Assembly: GCA_017883345.1 (NCBI GenBank)
Contig: JADGNT010000341.1
Span: forward strand, 1-5,977
From: Candidatus Solibacter sp.
Lineage (GTDB): Bacteria > Acidobacteriota > Terriglobia > Bryobacterales > Bryobacteraceae
Length of the DNA stretch: 5,977 nucleotides
Direction of reading: 5' to 3'
Shown: piece by piece, positions 1 to 5,531 of the stretch
Layout of the letters: the number at the start of each line of letters is the position of its first letter
Position numbering within the stretch: position 1 is the stretch's first letter
Notes under the pieces: generated by a model
What the model saw: the letters and a program-made list of their open reading frames with translations, nothing else
The model's database searches: none
What the model was told of the DNA's origin: nothing
Made by a program: the position numbers and the translations under genes

Positions 1-485
1 ACGAATTCGTCCAATTCCTTCATTTGCGAGCGCTTGATGGGCGCCAGCACAAATTCCGCGCCATCCCGAATCGGGTGGCCCGGATGAATTCCTAACCGTA
101 CCCGCACGATCTCGTCGGTCTCTAAGCTCCGGATCGCCGATTTCATCCCGTTGTGCCCGGCTGCCGAACCCTTCGGTTTGATCCTCAACGCCCTCCAGGG
201 CAGGTCCAACTCGTCATACACAATCACCAGTTGGCCCAATTCGATTGCGTGCTTTTCGATCAGCGGCGCGAGCGATGTGCCGCTGAGATTCATAAACGTT
301 TGCGGCTTGGCCAGCATCACCTCGCGCCCGTCGATTTCGCCCACACCGACCAGCGCTTTCGAATCCCTGCGGGTGACGCGTATGCCATGCTGCTCCGCCA
401 GCCGGTCCACTGCCAGAAACCCCAGGTTATGCGGCGTGAGCGCATACTCCTCGCCCGGATTTCCCAAACCGGCCACCAGGAACAT
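1..485 (-). CDS. pth: Peptidyl-tRNA hydrolase (partial, C-terminus outside the window)
   Basis: Pth cleaves the ester bond of prematurely released peptidyl-tRNAs so that the tRNA can be reused; it is an essential cytosolic enzyme. The first 161 residues are visible and the frame is open at the window edge; the family is usually about 185-200 long. GLGNPGEEY (6-14) with TPHNLGF (17-23) provides Asn9 and the catalytic His19; most homologues have TRHN, so Pro18 is a small deviation. KPQTFMNLSG (60-69) supplies Asn66, VYDELDLP (89-96) supplies Asp91, and KGSAAGHNGMKS (105-116) supplies His111 and Asn112. All the core active-site residues are therefore present. The ATG at 485 lies 6 bases after the rplY stop. 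A TAAGG overlapping that stop, only 4 bases from the ATG, is the likely ribosome-binding site, which suggests coupled translation. Confidence 0.96.
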   Translation of the reverse strand, partial: MFLVAGLGNPGEEYALTPHNLGFLAVDRLAEQHGIRVTRRDSKALVGVGEIDGREVMLAKPQTFMNLSGTSLAPLIEKHAIELGQLVIVYDELDLPWRALRIKPKGSAAGHNGMKSAIRSLETDEIVRVRLGIHPGHPIRDGAEFVLAPIKRSQMKELDEF

Positions 486-491
486 GACGCC

Positions 492-1190
492 TTACTTCTT
501 CTTGCCCTTTTCCTTTTCCCCTGCCTCTTCTTCCTTCTTGCCCTTCTTGACGACCACTTCGGGCTCGGCGGCAACAACGGCTTCGGCAACCGGCACGGCG
601 CCTTCCACCGGCGCGACCACTTCTTCGGCGCGCATCGCCACAATGTGCGCGATCACGGTCTGCGAATCGCTGACCAGCTTCATCGAACCGCTCAATTCTA
701 CATCGCTGGCGCGCTTGCCCTGCCCGATCATGAGTTCGCTCACCTCTACCGTGAAGCTCTCCGGGATTTCGTCCGGCAAGCACTCGATCTCCACCGCACG
801 CGAGATGATTTCGAGCAATCCGCCCTGCACCTTCACGCCGGCCGGCTCGCCGGAAGTGACTACCGGGACGGTGACGCGGATGCGCTTGGTCAAGTCGATG
901 CGCTTGAAATCGGCGTGCAGCAGCAGGCCCTTGATCGGATCCACCTGCCGGTCCACCACCATGACCGGAGCGGTTTCGCCGCCGTGAATCGCCAGCGTGA
1001 AGATGGTGTTCAGCCCCGTCGAGGAACGAATGATCTTGCTGAGTTCGCGCGGGTTGACCGCGACGCTGACCGGGTCCTGGTAAGCGCCATAAACCACCGC
1101 CGGGATGTTCCCCGCGGCCCGTGTCCGGCGCGCTTCATTCTTACCGCGCGAAGTACGCACTTCGGCGGCTACCGTAATGTCTTTTCTCAA
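492..1190 (-). CDS. rplY: 50S ribosomal protein L25/general stress protein CTC
   Basis: This is the two-domain CTC/TL5 form of L25 that binds 5S rRNA in the central protuberance of the large subunit. The N-terminal L25 domain spans about residues 5-95 and includes RGKNEARRTRAAGNIPAVVYG (15-35) and HADFKRID (92-99). The C-terminal TL5 beta domain spans about 100-187, with PVVTSGEPAGVKVQGGLLE (109-127) and ECLPDEIPESFTVEVSEL (136-153). After it comes an Ala/Val/Pro/Glu linker and a Lys/Glu-rich tail (about 188-232), low complexity and probably disordered, as in many CTC proteins. Translation starts at a TTG placed 8 bases after AGGAG. The TAA stop is 6 bases before the pth ATG, so the two genes are almost certainly one transcript. 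A hairpin spacer separates it from prs. Confidence 0.95.
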   Translation of the reverse strand: MRKDITVAAEVRTSRGKNEARRTRAAGNIPAVVYGAYQDPVSVAVNPRELSKIIRSSTGLNTIFTLAIHGGETAPVMVVDRQVDPIKGLLLHADFKRIDLTKRIRVTVPVVTSGEPAGVKVQGGLLEIISRAVEIECLPDEIPESFTVEVSELMIGQGKRASDVELSGSMKLVSDSQTVIAHIVAMRAEEVVAPVEGAVPVAEAVVAAEPEVVVKKGKKEEEAGEKEKGKKK

Positions 1191-1198
1191 GTTCGCTT

Positions 1199-1203
1199 CT
1201 CCT
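1199..1203 (-). promoter_or_regulatory. Shine-Dalgarno AGGAG fixing a TTG start for rplY
   Basis: AGGAG on the minus strand is separated by 8 bases from the TTG at 1190. No ATG or GTG in frame is better placed, so this site decides the rplY start codon. Confidence 0.8.
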
Positions 1204-1236
1204 GTATCGGGCCTTCGAAGTCCGATTCGCCGGAGT

Positions 1237-1256
1237 GACAGGCCGGGAGGCCTGTC
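1237..1256. repeat. Perfect 8-bp hairpin in the prs-rplY spacer
   Basis: GACAGGCC (1237-1244) and GGCCTGTC (1249-1256) flank a GGGA loop. AGT (1234-1236) and ACT (1259-1261) could extend the stem past a 2-base bulge. There is no U-tract on either side, so it is a poor terminator; it may instead be an RNA-processing or 3'-end-protecting stem, or a REP-like dispersed repeat. Only one copy is in the window. The rest of the 106-bp spacer (1191-1296) holds only the rplY ribosome-binding site that I can recognise. Confidence 0.5.
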
Positions 1257-1296
1257 CTACTGGCTAACGTGGGTTCGAAGACCCGTAAAACCTGAA

Positions 1297-2247
1297 CTAC
1301 ACAAACAACGTACTCACCGAAGTCTCCTCGTGGATCGACCGTATGGCATCCGCCATCAACTTCGCGATCGACAACGACTTGACCCGGCTCGATTTTTGCC
1401 CCGCCTCCGAAAGCGGGATCGAATTCGTAACCACCACTTCTTGCAGCTCGGATTCTTCAATCCGGCTCACCGCGGGTCCCGAAAGCACCGCGTGCGTGGC
1501 GCAGGCCGAAACACTGGCCGCCCCTTTTTCGAGCAAAGCCTCCGCGCCTTTCACCAGCGTGCCCGCCGTATCGATCAGGTCGTCCACCAACAGACAGTTC
1601 CGCCCACTCACGTTGCCCACAACGTTCATGACTTCGGCGACGTTGGCTTCCTCCCGCCGCTTATCGATAATCGCCAGCGGAGCGCCCAATCTCTTGGCGA
1701 ACGCCCGCGCGCGCTCCACACCGCCCGCGTCCGGCGATACCACCGTCAAATCGGGAATATCCTGCGAGCGGAAGTACTCGATCATCACCGGCATGGCGAA
1801 CAAATGATCCACCGGGATATTGAAGAACCCCTGAATCTGCGCGGCGTGCAAATCGAGCGTCAGGACCCGGTCCGCCCCCGCCGTTTCGAGCAGCGCTGCG
1901 ATCAGCTTCGCCGAAATCGGTACCCGGGGTTTGTCTTTACGGTCCTGCCTGGCGTACCCATAATAGGGTAACACTGCTGTGATGCGCTGTGCGGAACTGC
2001 GCTTGAGCGCATCGATCATGAGCAGCAGTTCCATCATGTTGCGATCCACCGGGGTACAGGTGGGCTGGATCACAAAGACGTCCTCTCCGCGCACATTCTC
2101 CCGGAGTTGAAGGTAGATTTCCCCGTCGGAAAACTGCTTCACCATGGCAACGCTCTGCTCGAGTTCCAGCGCCTGGCAAATCTCCTTCGCCAACGCTGGA
2201 TTCGCGTTGCCCGCGAATACTTTAAGGCGGTCGCGGTCGTGAGTCAT
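1297..2247 (-). CDS. prs: Ribose-phosphate pyrophosphokinase (PRPP synthetase)
   Basis: Prs transfers pyrophosphate from ATP to ribose 5-phosphate to give PRPP, used for purine, pyrimidine, His, Trp and NAD synthesis and by the nearby Apt. At 316 residues it matches the usual class I length. Visible blocks are FSDGEIYLQLRENVRGEDVF (39-58), the subunit/allosteric region; YYGYARQDRK (95-104), which binds ATP; LDLHAAQIQGFF (131-142), with the metal-binding His134; VVSPDAGGVERAR (169-181), the PRPP-synthetase signature; and LLVDDLIDTAGT (219-230), the ribose-phosphate loop. The ATG at 2247 overlaps the ispE TGA as ATGA, implying translational coupling, since there is no properly spaced Shine-Dalgarno. 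Longer in-frame starts at 2274 and 2313 exist but add residues absent from the family. The stop is TAG. An internal ispE promoter probably adds separate transcription. Confidence 0.97.
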   Translation of the reverse strand: MTHDRDRLKVFAGNANPALAKEICQALELEQSVAMVKQFSDGEIYLQLRENVRGEDVFVIQPTCTPVDRNMMELLLMIDALKRSSAQRITAVLPYYGYARQDRKDKPRVPISAKLIAALLETAGADRVLTLDLHAAQIQGFFNIPVDHLFAMPVMIEYFRSQDIPDLTVVSPDAGGVERARAFAKRLGAPLAIIDKRREEANVAEVMNVVGNVSGRNCLLVDDLIDTAGTLVKGAEALLEKGAASVSACATHAVLSGPAVSRIEESELQEVVVTNSIPLSEAGQKSSRVKSLSIAKLMADAIRSIHEETSVSTLFV

Positions 2248-3194
2248 CCTGAGTACCGGCTTTGAAGCGGCCATAATCCTGGCGTCGTGTGCTCTTTCAG
2301 TGCCCGCCGCCACAGCGCGCGATACCGCGCGCGGCCGACCAGCGAAATTGGAAACGTCTGTACTTCTCCCAACAACTCCCTTGCGCGGGAAATCCCGTTA
2401 CCATCCGGGAACAACCCGAACAGGGCGCTGCCGCTGCCCGTCATTAGGGCCACGGTCGCGCCCGCACGCACCAATCGCTTCTTGAGTGTAGCCAACTTCC
2501 GGTGCTGTTCGAAGACCACGCTTTCAAAATCGTTGCGGGCGGAAGCCAGACTACCCGTATCCCACGTAACCGACTGGAAACTAACTATTTTATTTTGTTG
2601 CAATTCGGTTGTCAAACGGGGGCTCAGGTCGCGATAGGCCCGCGCCGTGTCCACATGGATGCCCGGAGCCACCAGAATGCCCTGTTGCGCCGGCGCGTCC
2701 GGCAGCGGAAACACCTCCGACCCGCGCCCGATTCCGACCGCCGTTCCGCCCAACAAAAAGAACGGAACATCGCTGCCCAATTGTTCGCCGATGGCAGTCA
2801 ACTTAGGCAGATCCGGGTTGTGCCCAAGTGTCCGCCCCACCAGCGCCGGCAATGCCAGCAGCACCGCCGCCGCATCGCTCGATCCGCCGCCCAAGCCCGC
2901 GCCCATGGGGATCCGCTTGGTCAGCCGCATCTCGATTCGCCCGGTGGCGCGCATCGCCTCCATCGCCAGCCGCGCCGCGCGCACCACCAGGTTGTCGGCG
3001 ATCTTGAGATCGTCCACCAGCGAGATGGCGGTTTTCCGCGACGGCGTGTAGGCGATCTCCAGCGTGTCCGCCAGCGAGATGGTCTGGAACACGGTGCGCA
3101 GTTCGTGGAAACCATCGGACCGTTTGCCGAGCACACGCAGATCGAGGTTGATTTTAGCCAGCGCCCGCACCCGGGCTTGGCGCGGCATACTCAT
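2244..3194 (-). CDS. ispE: 4-diphosphocytidyl-2-C-methyl-D-erythritol kinase
   Basis: IspE phosphorylates the 2-hydroxyl of CDP-methylerythritol with ATP, the fourth step of the MEP isoprenoid pathway in the cytosol. It is a GHMP kinase of 316 residues, slightly longer than most. AKINLDL (13-19) holds the catalytic Lys14, and SDGFHEL (26-32) holds the substrate-stacking His30. PMGAGLGGGSSDAA (96-109) is the GHMP phosphate-binding loop. GSDVPFF (140-146) supplies the catalytic Asp142. NDFE (221-224) and MTGSGSALFG (251-260) are C-terminal family blocks. The last roughly 20 residues after ALWRR look unconserved. The ATG at 3194 follows the apt stop closely with only a weak GAG upstream; the Met two codons on is an alternative start. 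The stop TGA overlaps the prs ATG. Codons about 195-210 form an A+T-rich island containing a strong promoter-like sequence. Confidence 0.96.
   Translation of the reverse strand: MSMPRQARVRALAKINLDLRVLGKRSDGFHELRTVFQTISLADTLEIAYTPSRKTAISLVDDLKIADNLVVRAARLAMEAMRATGRIEMRLTKRIPMGAGLGGGSSDAAAVLLALPALVGRTLGHNPDLPKLTAIGEQLGSDVPFFLLGGTAVGIGRGSEVFPLPDAPAQQGILVAPGIHVDTARAYRDLSPRLTTELQQNKIVSFQSVTWDTGSLASARNDFESVVFEQHRKLATLKKRLVRAGATVALMTGSGSALFGLFPDGNGISRARELLGEVQTFPISLVGRARYRALWRRALKEHTTPGLWPLQSRYSG
2587..2615 (-). promoter_or_regulatory. Strong sigma-70-like promoter inside ispE, directed at prs-rplY-pth
   Basis: On the minus strand TTGACA (2610-2615, 6/6 to consensus) is followed after exactly 17 bases by TAAAAT (2587-2592, 5/6). 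Initiation would fall near 2581-2582, giving a leader of about 335 bases to the prs start at 2247. The surrounding stretch, about 2575-2616, is visibly A+T-rich inside a G+C-rich gene and uses codons such as ATA, AGT and TTG that are scarce nearby. This suggests the DNA is held for a non-coding purpose. Confidence 0.6.
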
Positions 3195-3212
3195 GTGGGG
3201 CTCATTTCGGAC

Positions 3213-3731
3213 TCATTTGTCGTATTCGAGCAGCGAGAAGACGTCGTGCCCGCTCAACCGCCCGCGCCCGCCGAGGAAGGTCAACTCCACCACGAAGCCC
3301 AGTCCCACCACCACGCCCCCGGCGTCCTCTACCATCCGCGCCGCCGCCGCCGCCGTGCCGCCGGTGGCCAGCAGGTCGTCCACGATCAGCACGCGGTCGC
3401 CCTGGCGCACCGCGTCCTTGTGCATCTCCAGCGTGTCCGTGCCGTACTCCAGGTCGTAGGTCACCCTCACGCACTCCGCGGGCAATTTCTTGGGCTTGCG
3501 CACCGGCACGAAGCCCGCGCCCAGGGCATACGCCAAGGCCGGCGCGAAGATGAATCCGCGCGCCTCGATGCCCAGCACCACATCCACCTGCGTATCGCGG
3601 TAGTGGTCCTTGAGTCCGTCGATGACGCCGCGCAAGCCGGCCCTGTCCTTGAGCAGCGTCGTGATGTCGTAGAAGAGGATGCCGGGCTTGGGAAAGTCGG
3701 GCACCTCGCGAATCAGTGTTTTGAGGTCCAT
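3213..3731 (-). CDS. apt: Adenine phosphoribosyltransferase
   Basis: Apt makes AMP and pyrophosphate from adenine and PRPP in cytosolic purine salvage. The 172-residue length is typical. Diagnostic blocks appear in order: [17 protein letters not shown] (8-24), the adenine-side region usually written [14 protein letters not shown] (54-62); RKPKKLP (78-84) with YDLEYG (92-97), the flexible catalytic loop region; and [13 protein letters not shown] (114-126), the type I PRTase PRPP-binding loop with its Asp pair. The ATG at 3731 gives the standard [11 protein letters not shown]-terminus. An upstream in-frame TTG at 3776 would add 15 unconserved residues and was not chosen. The TGA stop is 18 bases before the ispE ATG, so the two are probably co-transcribed. 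Its substrate PRPP is made by prs two genes downstream. A 7-bp inverted repeat touches its start codon. Confidence 0.96.
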   Translation of the reverse strand: MDLKTLIREVPDFPKPGILFYDITTLLKDRAGLRGVIDGLKDHYRDTQVDVVLGIEARGFIFAPALAYALGAGFVPVRKPKKLPAECVRVTYDLEYGTDTLEMHKDAVRQGDRVLIVDDLLATGGTAAAAARMVEDAGGVVVGLGFVVELTFLGGRGRLSGHDVFSLLEYDK

Positions 3732-3748
3732 ACGGGAACGACCCGTAT
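3730..3748 (-). promoter_or_regulatory. Inverted repeat overlapping the apt start codon
   Basis: ATACGGG (3730-3736) and CCCGTAT (3742-3748) are perfect 7-bp arms around a 5-base spacer. The downstream arm in transcription order runs into the first two bases of the apt ATG. As RNA it would pair the start region; as DNA it overlaps the candidate -10 and could be an operator. No Shine-Dalgarno lies in front of this start. Confidence 0.4.
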
Positions 3749-3776
3749 TGTCACACGCGGGCAGGGACCGGTTCAA
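3747..3776 (-). promoter_or_regulatory. Candidate sigma-70 promoter for apt
   Basis: On the minus strand TTGAAC (3771-3776, 4/6 to TTGACA) is followed after 18 bases by GACAAT (3747-3752, 4/6 to TATAAT). Initiation would be expected near 3740, leaving a leader of about 10 bases before the apt ATG at 3731. That would fit the absence of a visible ribosome-binding site there. The matches are modest, so this is a suggestion only. Confidence 0.3.
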
Positions 3777-3805
3777 CCACCGTGCGGAGAAGGGCGCTTC
3801 GGTGG
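3777..3805 (-). terminator. Weak stem-loop after the coiled-coil gene
   Basis: CCACCG (3777-3782) and CGGTGG (3800-3805) are perfect 6-base complements around a 17-base loop, beginning 6 bases after the coiled-coil stop in transcription order. An alternative inner hairpin GAAG/CTTC (3789-3800) competes with it. There is no U-tract, so attenuation or no function at all is as likely as termination. It abuts the possible apt -35 element. Confidence 0.2.
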
Positions 3806-3811
3806 AGGCCG

Positions 3812-4078
3812 TTAATGCAGGTTGTCCAGCCTGTCATCGTGCCGATCGAGTCGCTGCTCGTGGATCTCGGCTACGTGCAGCAGACTCGCGATGCCTTCCA
3901 TGATTTCGCCCAAGCGCCTGTCGCGCTGTTTGTTCTCCGCCGCCAGTTGTTTGTTCTCCGCCGCCATAGCCGCCAGGTTCTCAGCCGCCTGGCGGTTCTC
4001 GGCCACTATCAACTCCACGCTTTGGGTGAGCGCTTCGTGCCGCTCGGTCAGCCGCTCCAATCTCTCGTCTAGGGTCAT
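3812..4078 (-). CDS. Small charged coiled-coil protein, function unknown
   Basis: The 88-residue protein is almost entirely Glu/Lys/Arg/Gln/Ala/Leu with heptad spacing of Leu/Ile/Ala from about residue 4 to 85, so it should form a long helix or coiled coil. It has no signal peptide or membrane segment and probably works in the cytosol as an oligomer or adaptor. AAENKQL and AAENKQR (about residues 39-52) are neighbouring heptads encoded by near-identical DNA. The ATG start is well supported by AGGAG (4087-4091) with an 8-base spacer, and the stop is TAA. It starts 69 bases after the transporter stop and ends 80 bases before apt. The good ribosome-binding site and correct orientation argue that it is translated. 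I recognise no named family; small coiled-coil proteins of this kind resemble each other by composition alone. A link to the transporter is only positional. Confidence 0.65.
   Translation of the reverse strand: MTLDERLERLTERHEALTQSVELIVAENRQAAENLAAMAAENKQLAAENKQRDRRLGEIMEGIASLLHVAEIHEQRLDRHDDRLDNLH
3927..3966 (-). repeat. 21-bp period tandem duplication (one heptad) within the coiled-coil gene
   Basis: The 19-base plus-strand sequence TGTTTGTTCTCCGCCGCCA occurs at 3927-3945 and again at 3948-3966. The 21-base offset is exactly seven codons, so the duplication keeps frame and adds one heptad (AAENKQ-x). Identity at third positions points to recent duplication rather than selection on the protein alone. 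Confidence 0.85.
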
Positions 4079-4086
4079 CCGGACTT

Positions 4087-4091
4087 CTCCT
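4087..4091 (-). promoter_or_regulatory. Shine-Dalgarno AGGAG for the small coiled-coil gene
   Basis: AGGAG on the minus strand lies 8 bases before the ATG at 4078. It sits in the same CAGGAGAAG context as the site before rplY, and it is the best evidence that this short ORF is a real gene. Confidence 0.75.
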
Positions 4092-4147
4092 GTTTCCGCG
4101 ACTATTTCAGAATAGCAATACTGGGCGAACTCAGAACCCCGCCAGGC

Positions 4148-5440
4148 TCAACCGCCGTGCAGCGAATTCCACACCATCATCGCCGTCAGCCCGATCATCA
4201 CCACGCTCGTCGTCACCGCGATCGCGTTGGCCCACATGCCATTCTTCCAATCGCCCATCAGCCCCCGCTTGTTCACCAGAATCAGCATGAAGATCAGCAC
4301 GAAGGGGATCAATACCCCGTTGGCCACCTGCGAGAGCAGAATCAGCTTCATCAGCGGCAACCCCGGAATCAGCACGCACCCCGCGCCCACCACGATCAGG
4401 AACGTGTAGAGCCCATAGAAAATCGGCGCCTGGGTAAGCCGCTTGTCTACACCCGATTCGAAGCCTAGCCCCTCGCACACGTTGTACGCCGTTGCCAGCG
4501 GCAGAATCGCCGCCGAGAGCATCGACGCATTCACCAGTCCGACGGCGAACAGCAGCGTGGCGAACCTCCCCGCGAACGGCTTGAGCGCCAGCGCCGCCTC
4601 CGCCGCGTCGCCGATATTCCGATGCCCCGATTGGTACAGCGTGGCGGCGCACGCCACCACGATGAAAAACGCGATCACGTCGGTCACGACGCAGCCCAGA
4701 ATCACGTCCCACCGCGAAAGCGAAAAATGTTTCTCCGTGATCCCCTTCTCCACAATCGACGCCTGCAAATAGAACTGCATCCACGGCGTGACCGTTGTGC
4801 CGACCAAGCCCACGATCATCACCAGGTAATCCGGATTCGCATTCCACTCCGGGATCACCGTCCGGCGCAGCGCCTCCGGCCAGTCCGGGTGCGCCAGGAA
4901 GGCCGAAATCGGGTAGGTGAAGTAGATCAGCGAGAGCAGGATGAAGATCCGCTCCACCGGCTTGTACGACCCGCGCACGATCACAAACCACACCACCGCC
5001 GCGCCCACCGGCACGGTGAGGTACTTCGAGATCCCGAAGATCCCCATGCCGCTGGCGATGCCGGCGAACTCCGCCGCGATGTTGCCCAGGTCGGCCAACC
5101 CCAACACCACCATGGTGAAGAAGGTGATGCGCAGGCCGAACTCCTCGCGGATCAGGTCCGAGAGCCCCTTCCCGGTCACCGCCCCCATACGCGCCGCCAT
5201 CTCCTGCACCACAATCAACGCGACGGTCGTCGGGATCAGCGTCCAGAGCAGGGAGTAGCCGAACTTGGCGCCCGCCTGGGAGTAGGTGAGGATGCCCCCG
5301 GGATCGTTATCCACGTTGGCCGTGATGAATCCGGGCCCCATCACCGCGAAGAACGCCGCCAGCCGGAACCAAACGAGTTTCCACCCCAACCGCCGCGCGC
5401 GGTGCGGCCGGGTGGCAGGGGTGTCGTGGGCGGAGTGCAT
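4148..5440 (-). CDS. NRAMP-family divalent metal transporter with non-canonical metal site
   Basis: The 430-residue protein has about eleven hydrophobic segments and is an inner-membrane secondary transporter of the NRAMP/SLC11 (LeuT) fold. TM1 carries GPGFITANVDNDPGGI (about residues 35-50) and the following loop has VVQEMAARMGAVTGKGL (78-93). TM6 carries GTTVTPWMQFYLQAS (214-228). Canonical NRAMPs use Asp and Asn of DPGN in TM1 and Met of MPH in TM6 to bind Mn2+/Fe2+. Here the Asp (D46) remains, but the Asn is Gly49 and the MPH block reads TPW (218-220). The changed site sets it apart from classical MntH and recalls the NRAMP-related Mg2+ transporter branch, so the substrate (Mn2+, Mg2+ or other) is open. 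I chose the ATG at 5440 because the in-frame ATG at 5512 lies inside the spacer hairpin and would add 24 low-complexity residues. No clear Shine-Dalgarno precedes 5440, so the start is moderately certain. The N-terminal 20 residues are His/Arg-rich and cytosolic. Confidence 0.9.
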   Translation of the reverse strand: MHSAHDTPATRPHRARRLGWKLVWFRLAAFFAVMGPGFITANVDNDPGGILTYSQAGAKFGYSLLWTLIPTTVALIVVQEMAARMGAVTGKGLSDLIREEFGLRITFFTMVVLGLADLGNIAAEFAGIASGMGIFGISKYLTVPVGAAVVWFVIVRGSYKPVERIFILLSLIYFTYPISAFLAHPDWPEALRRTVIPEWNANPDYLVMIVGLVGTTVTPWMQFYLQASIVEKGITEKHFSLSRWDVILGCVVTDVIAFFIVVACAATLYQSGHRNIGDAAEAALALKPFAGRFATLLFAVGLVNASMLSAAILPLATAYNVCEGLGFESGVDKRLTQAPIFYGLYTFLIVVGAGCVLIPGLPLMKLILLSQVANGVLIPFVLIFMLILVNKRGLMGDWKNGMWANAIAVTTSVVMIGLTAMMVWNSLHGG

Positions 5441-5458
5441 GCAGGCTATGTGTAAAGT

Positions 5459-5530
5459 GTAGCCTGTGGGCCGCGGCAAACCTGGAAAGAATGCCCCCTC
5501 GAAAGGGGGCATGGCAGCCTGAAAGGCTAC
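5459..5530. repeat. 72-bp intergenic element with 7-bp terminal inverted repeats
   Basis: Perfect inverted repeats GTAGCCT (5459-5465) and AGGCTAC (5524-5530) bound the unit. Inside are the 8-bp palindrome GCCGCGGC (5470-5477), a 9-bp stem hairpin (5491-5512) and a small hairpin AGCCT-GAA-AGGCT (5516-5528). The unit begins one base after the kinase stop codon and fills most of the spacer before the transporter. Nested hairpins and terminal repeats without an ORF suggest a REP/MITE-like dispersed repeat, but only one copy is in the window, so mobility or repetition is not shown. Confidence 0.45.
5491..5512 (-). terminator. GC-rich hairpin with UUCG loop downstream of the sugar kinase, possible terminator
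   Basis: The arms ATGCCCCC (5491-5498) and GGGGGCAT (5505-5512) are perfectly complementary, and T5499/A5504 extends the stem to 9 bp. The four-base loop reads TTCG on the minus strand, closed by a U-A pair rather than the especially stable C-G. The base of the stem is followed on the minus strand by TCTTTCC, a poor U-tract. It lies about 20 bases after the kinase stop, where a terminator would be expected. The weak U-tract leaves it unclear whether it terminates transcription or only protects the 3' end. Confidence 0.4.
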
Positions 5531-5531
5531 G

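Noticed and set aside
153..1238. Long plus-strand open frame of about 361 codons opposite pth and rplY
   Set aside because: It lies antisense to two conserved genes, its product is His/Arg-rich and looks like no family, and G+C-rich third positions make such shadow frames common.
1266..1290. tRNA T-arm-like GGGTTCGAAGACCC after the prs stop
   Set aside because: Only four Watson-Crick pairs form, the loop has six bases, and no acceptor, D or anticodon arm can be found around it.
2248..2313. Longer starts for prs at 2274 or 2313
   Set aside because: They would overlap ispE by up to 70 bases and add unconserved residues; the ATGA overlap start at 2247 gives the standard 316-residue enzyme.
2502..3815. 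Long plus-strand open frame of about 437 codons opposite ispE and apt
   Set aside because: It spans two well-identified minus-strand genes and their spacer, and its product is low-complexity Arg/His/Gln-rich, as expected of a shadow of G+C-rich codons.
4102..4122. CTATT-TCAG-AATAG hairpin between the transporter and coiled-coil genes
   Set aside because: A 5-bp A+T-rich stem is too weak to call a terminator or operator.
4622..5455. Plus-strand open frame of about 277 codons opposite the transporter
   Set aside because: It is antisense to a clear membrane protein; its His/Arg/Asp-rich product mirrors the hydrophobic codons on the other strand.
5441..5512. Longer N-terminus for the NRAMP protein starting at the ATG at 5512
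   Set aside because: The ATG is part of the spacer hairpin, the added 24 residues are not family-like, and they are encoded by the inverted-repeat element.
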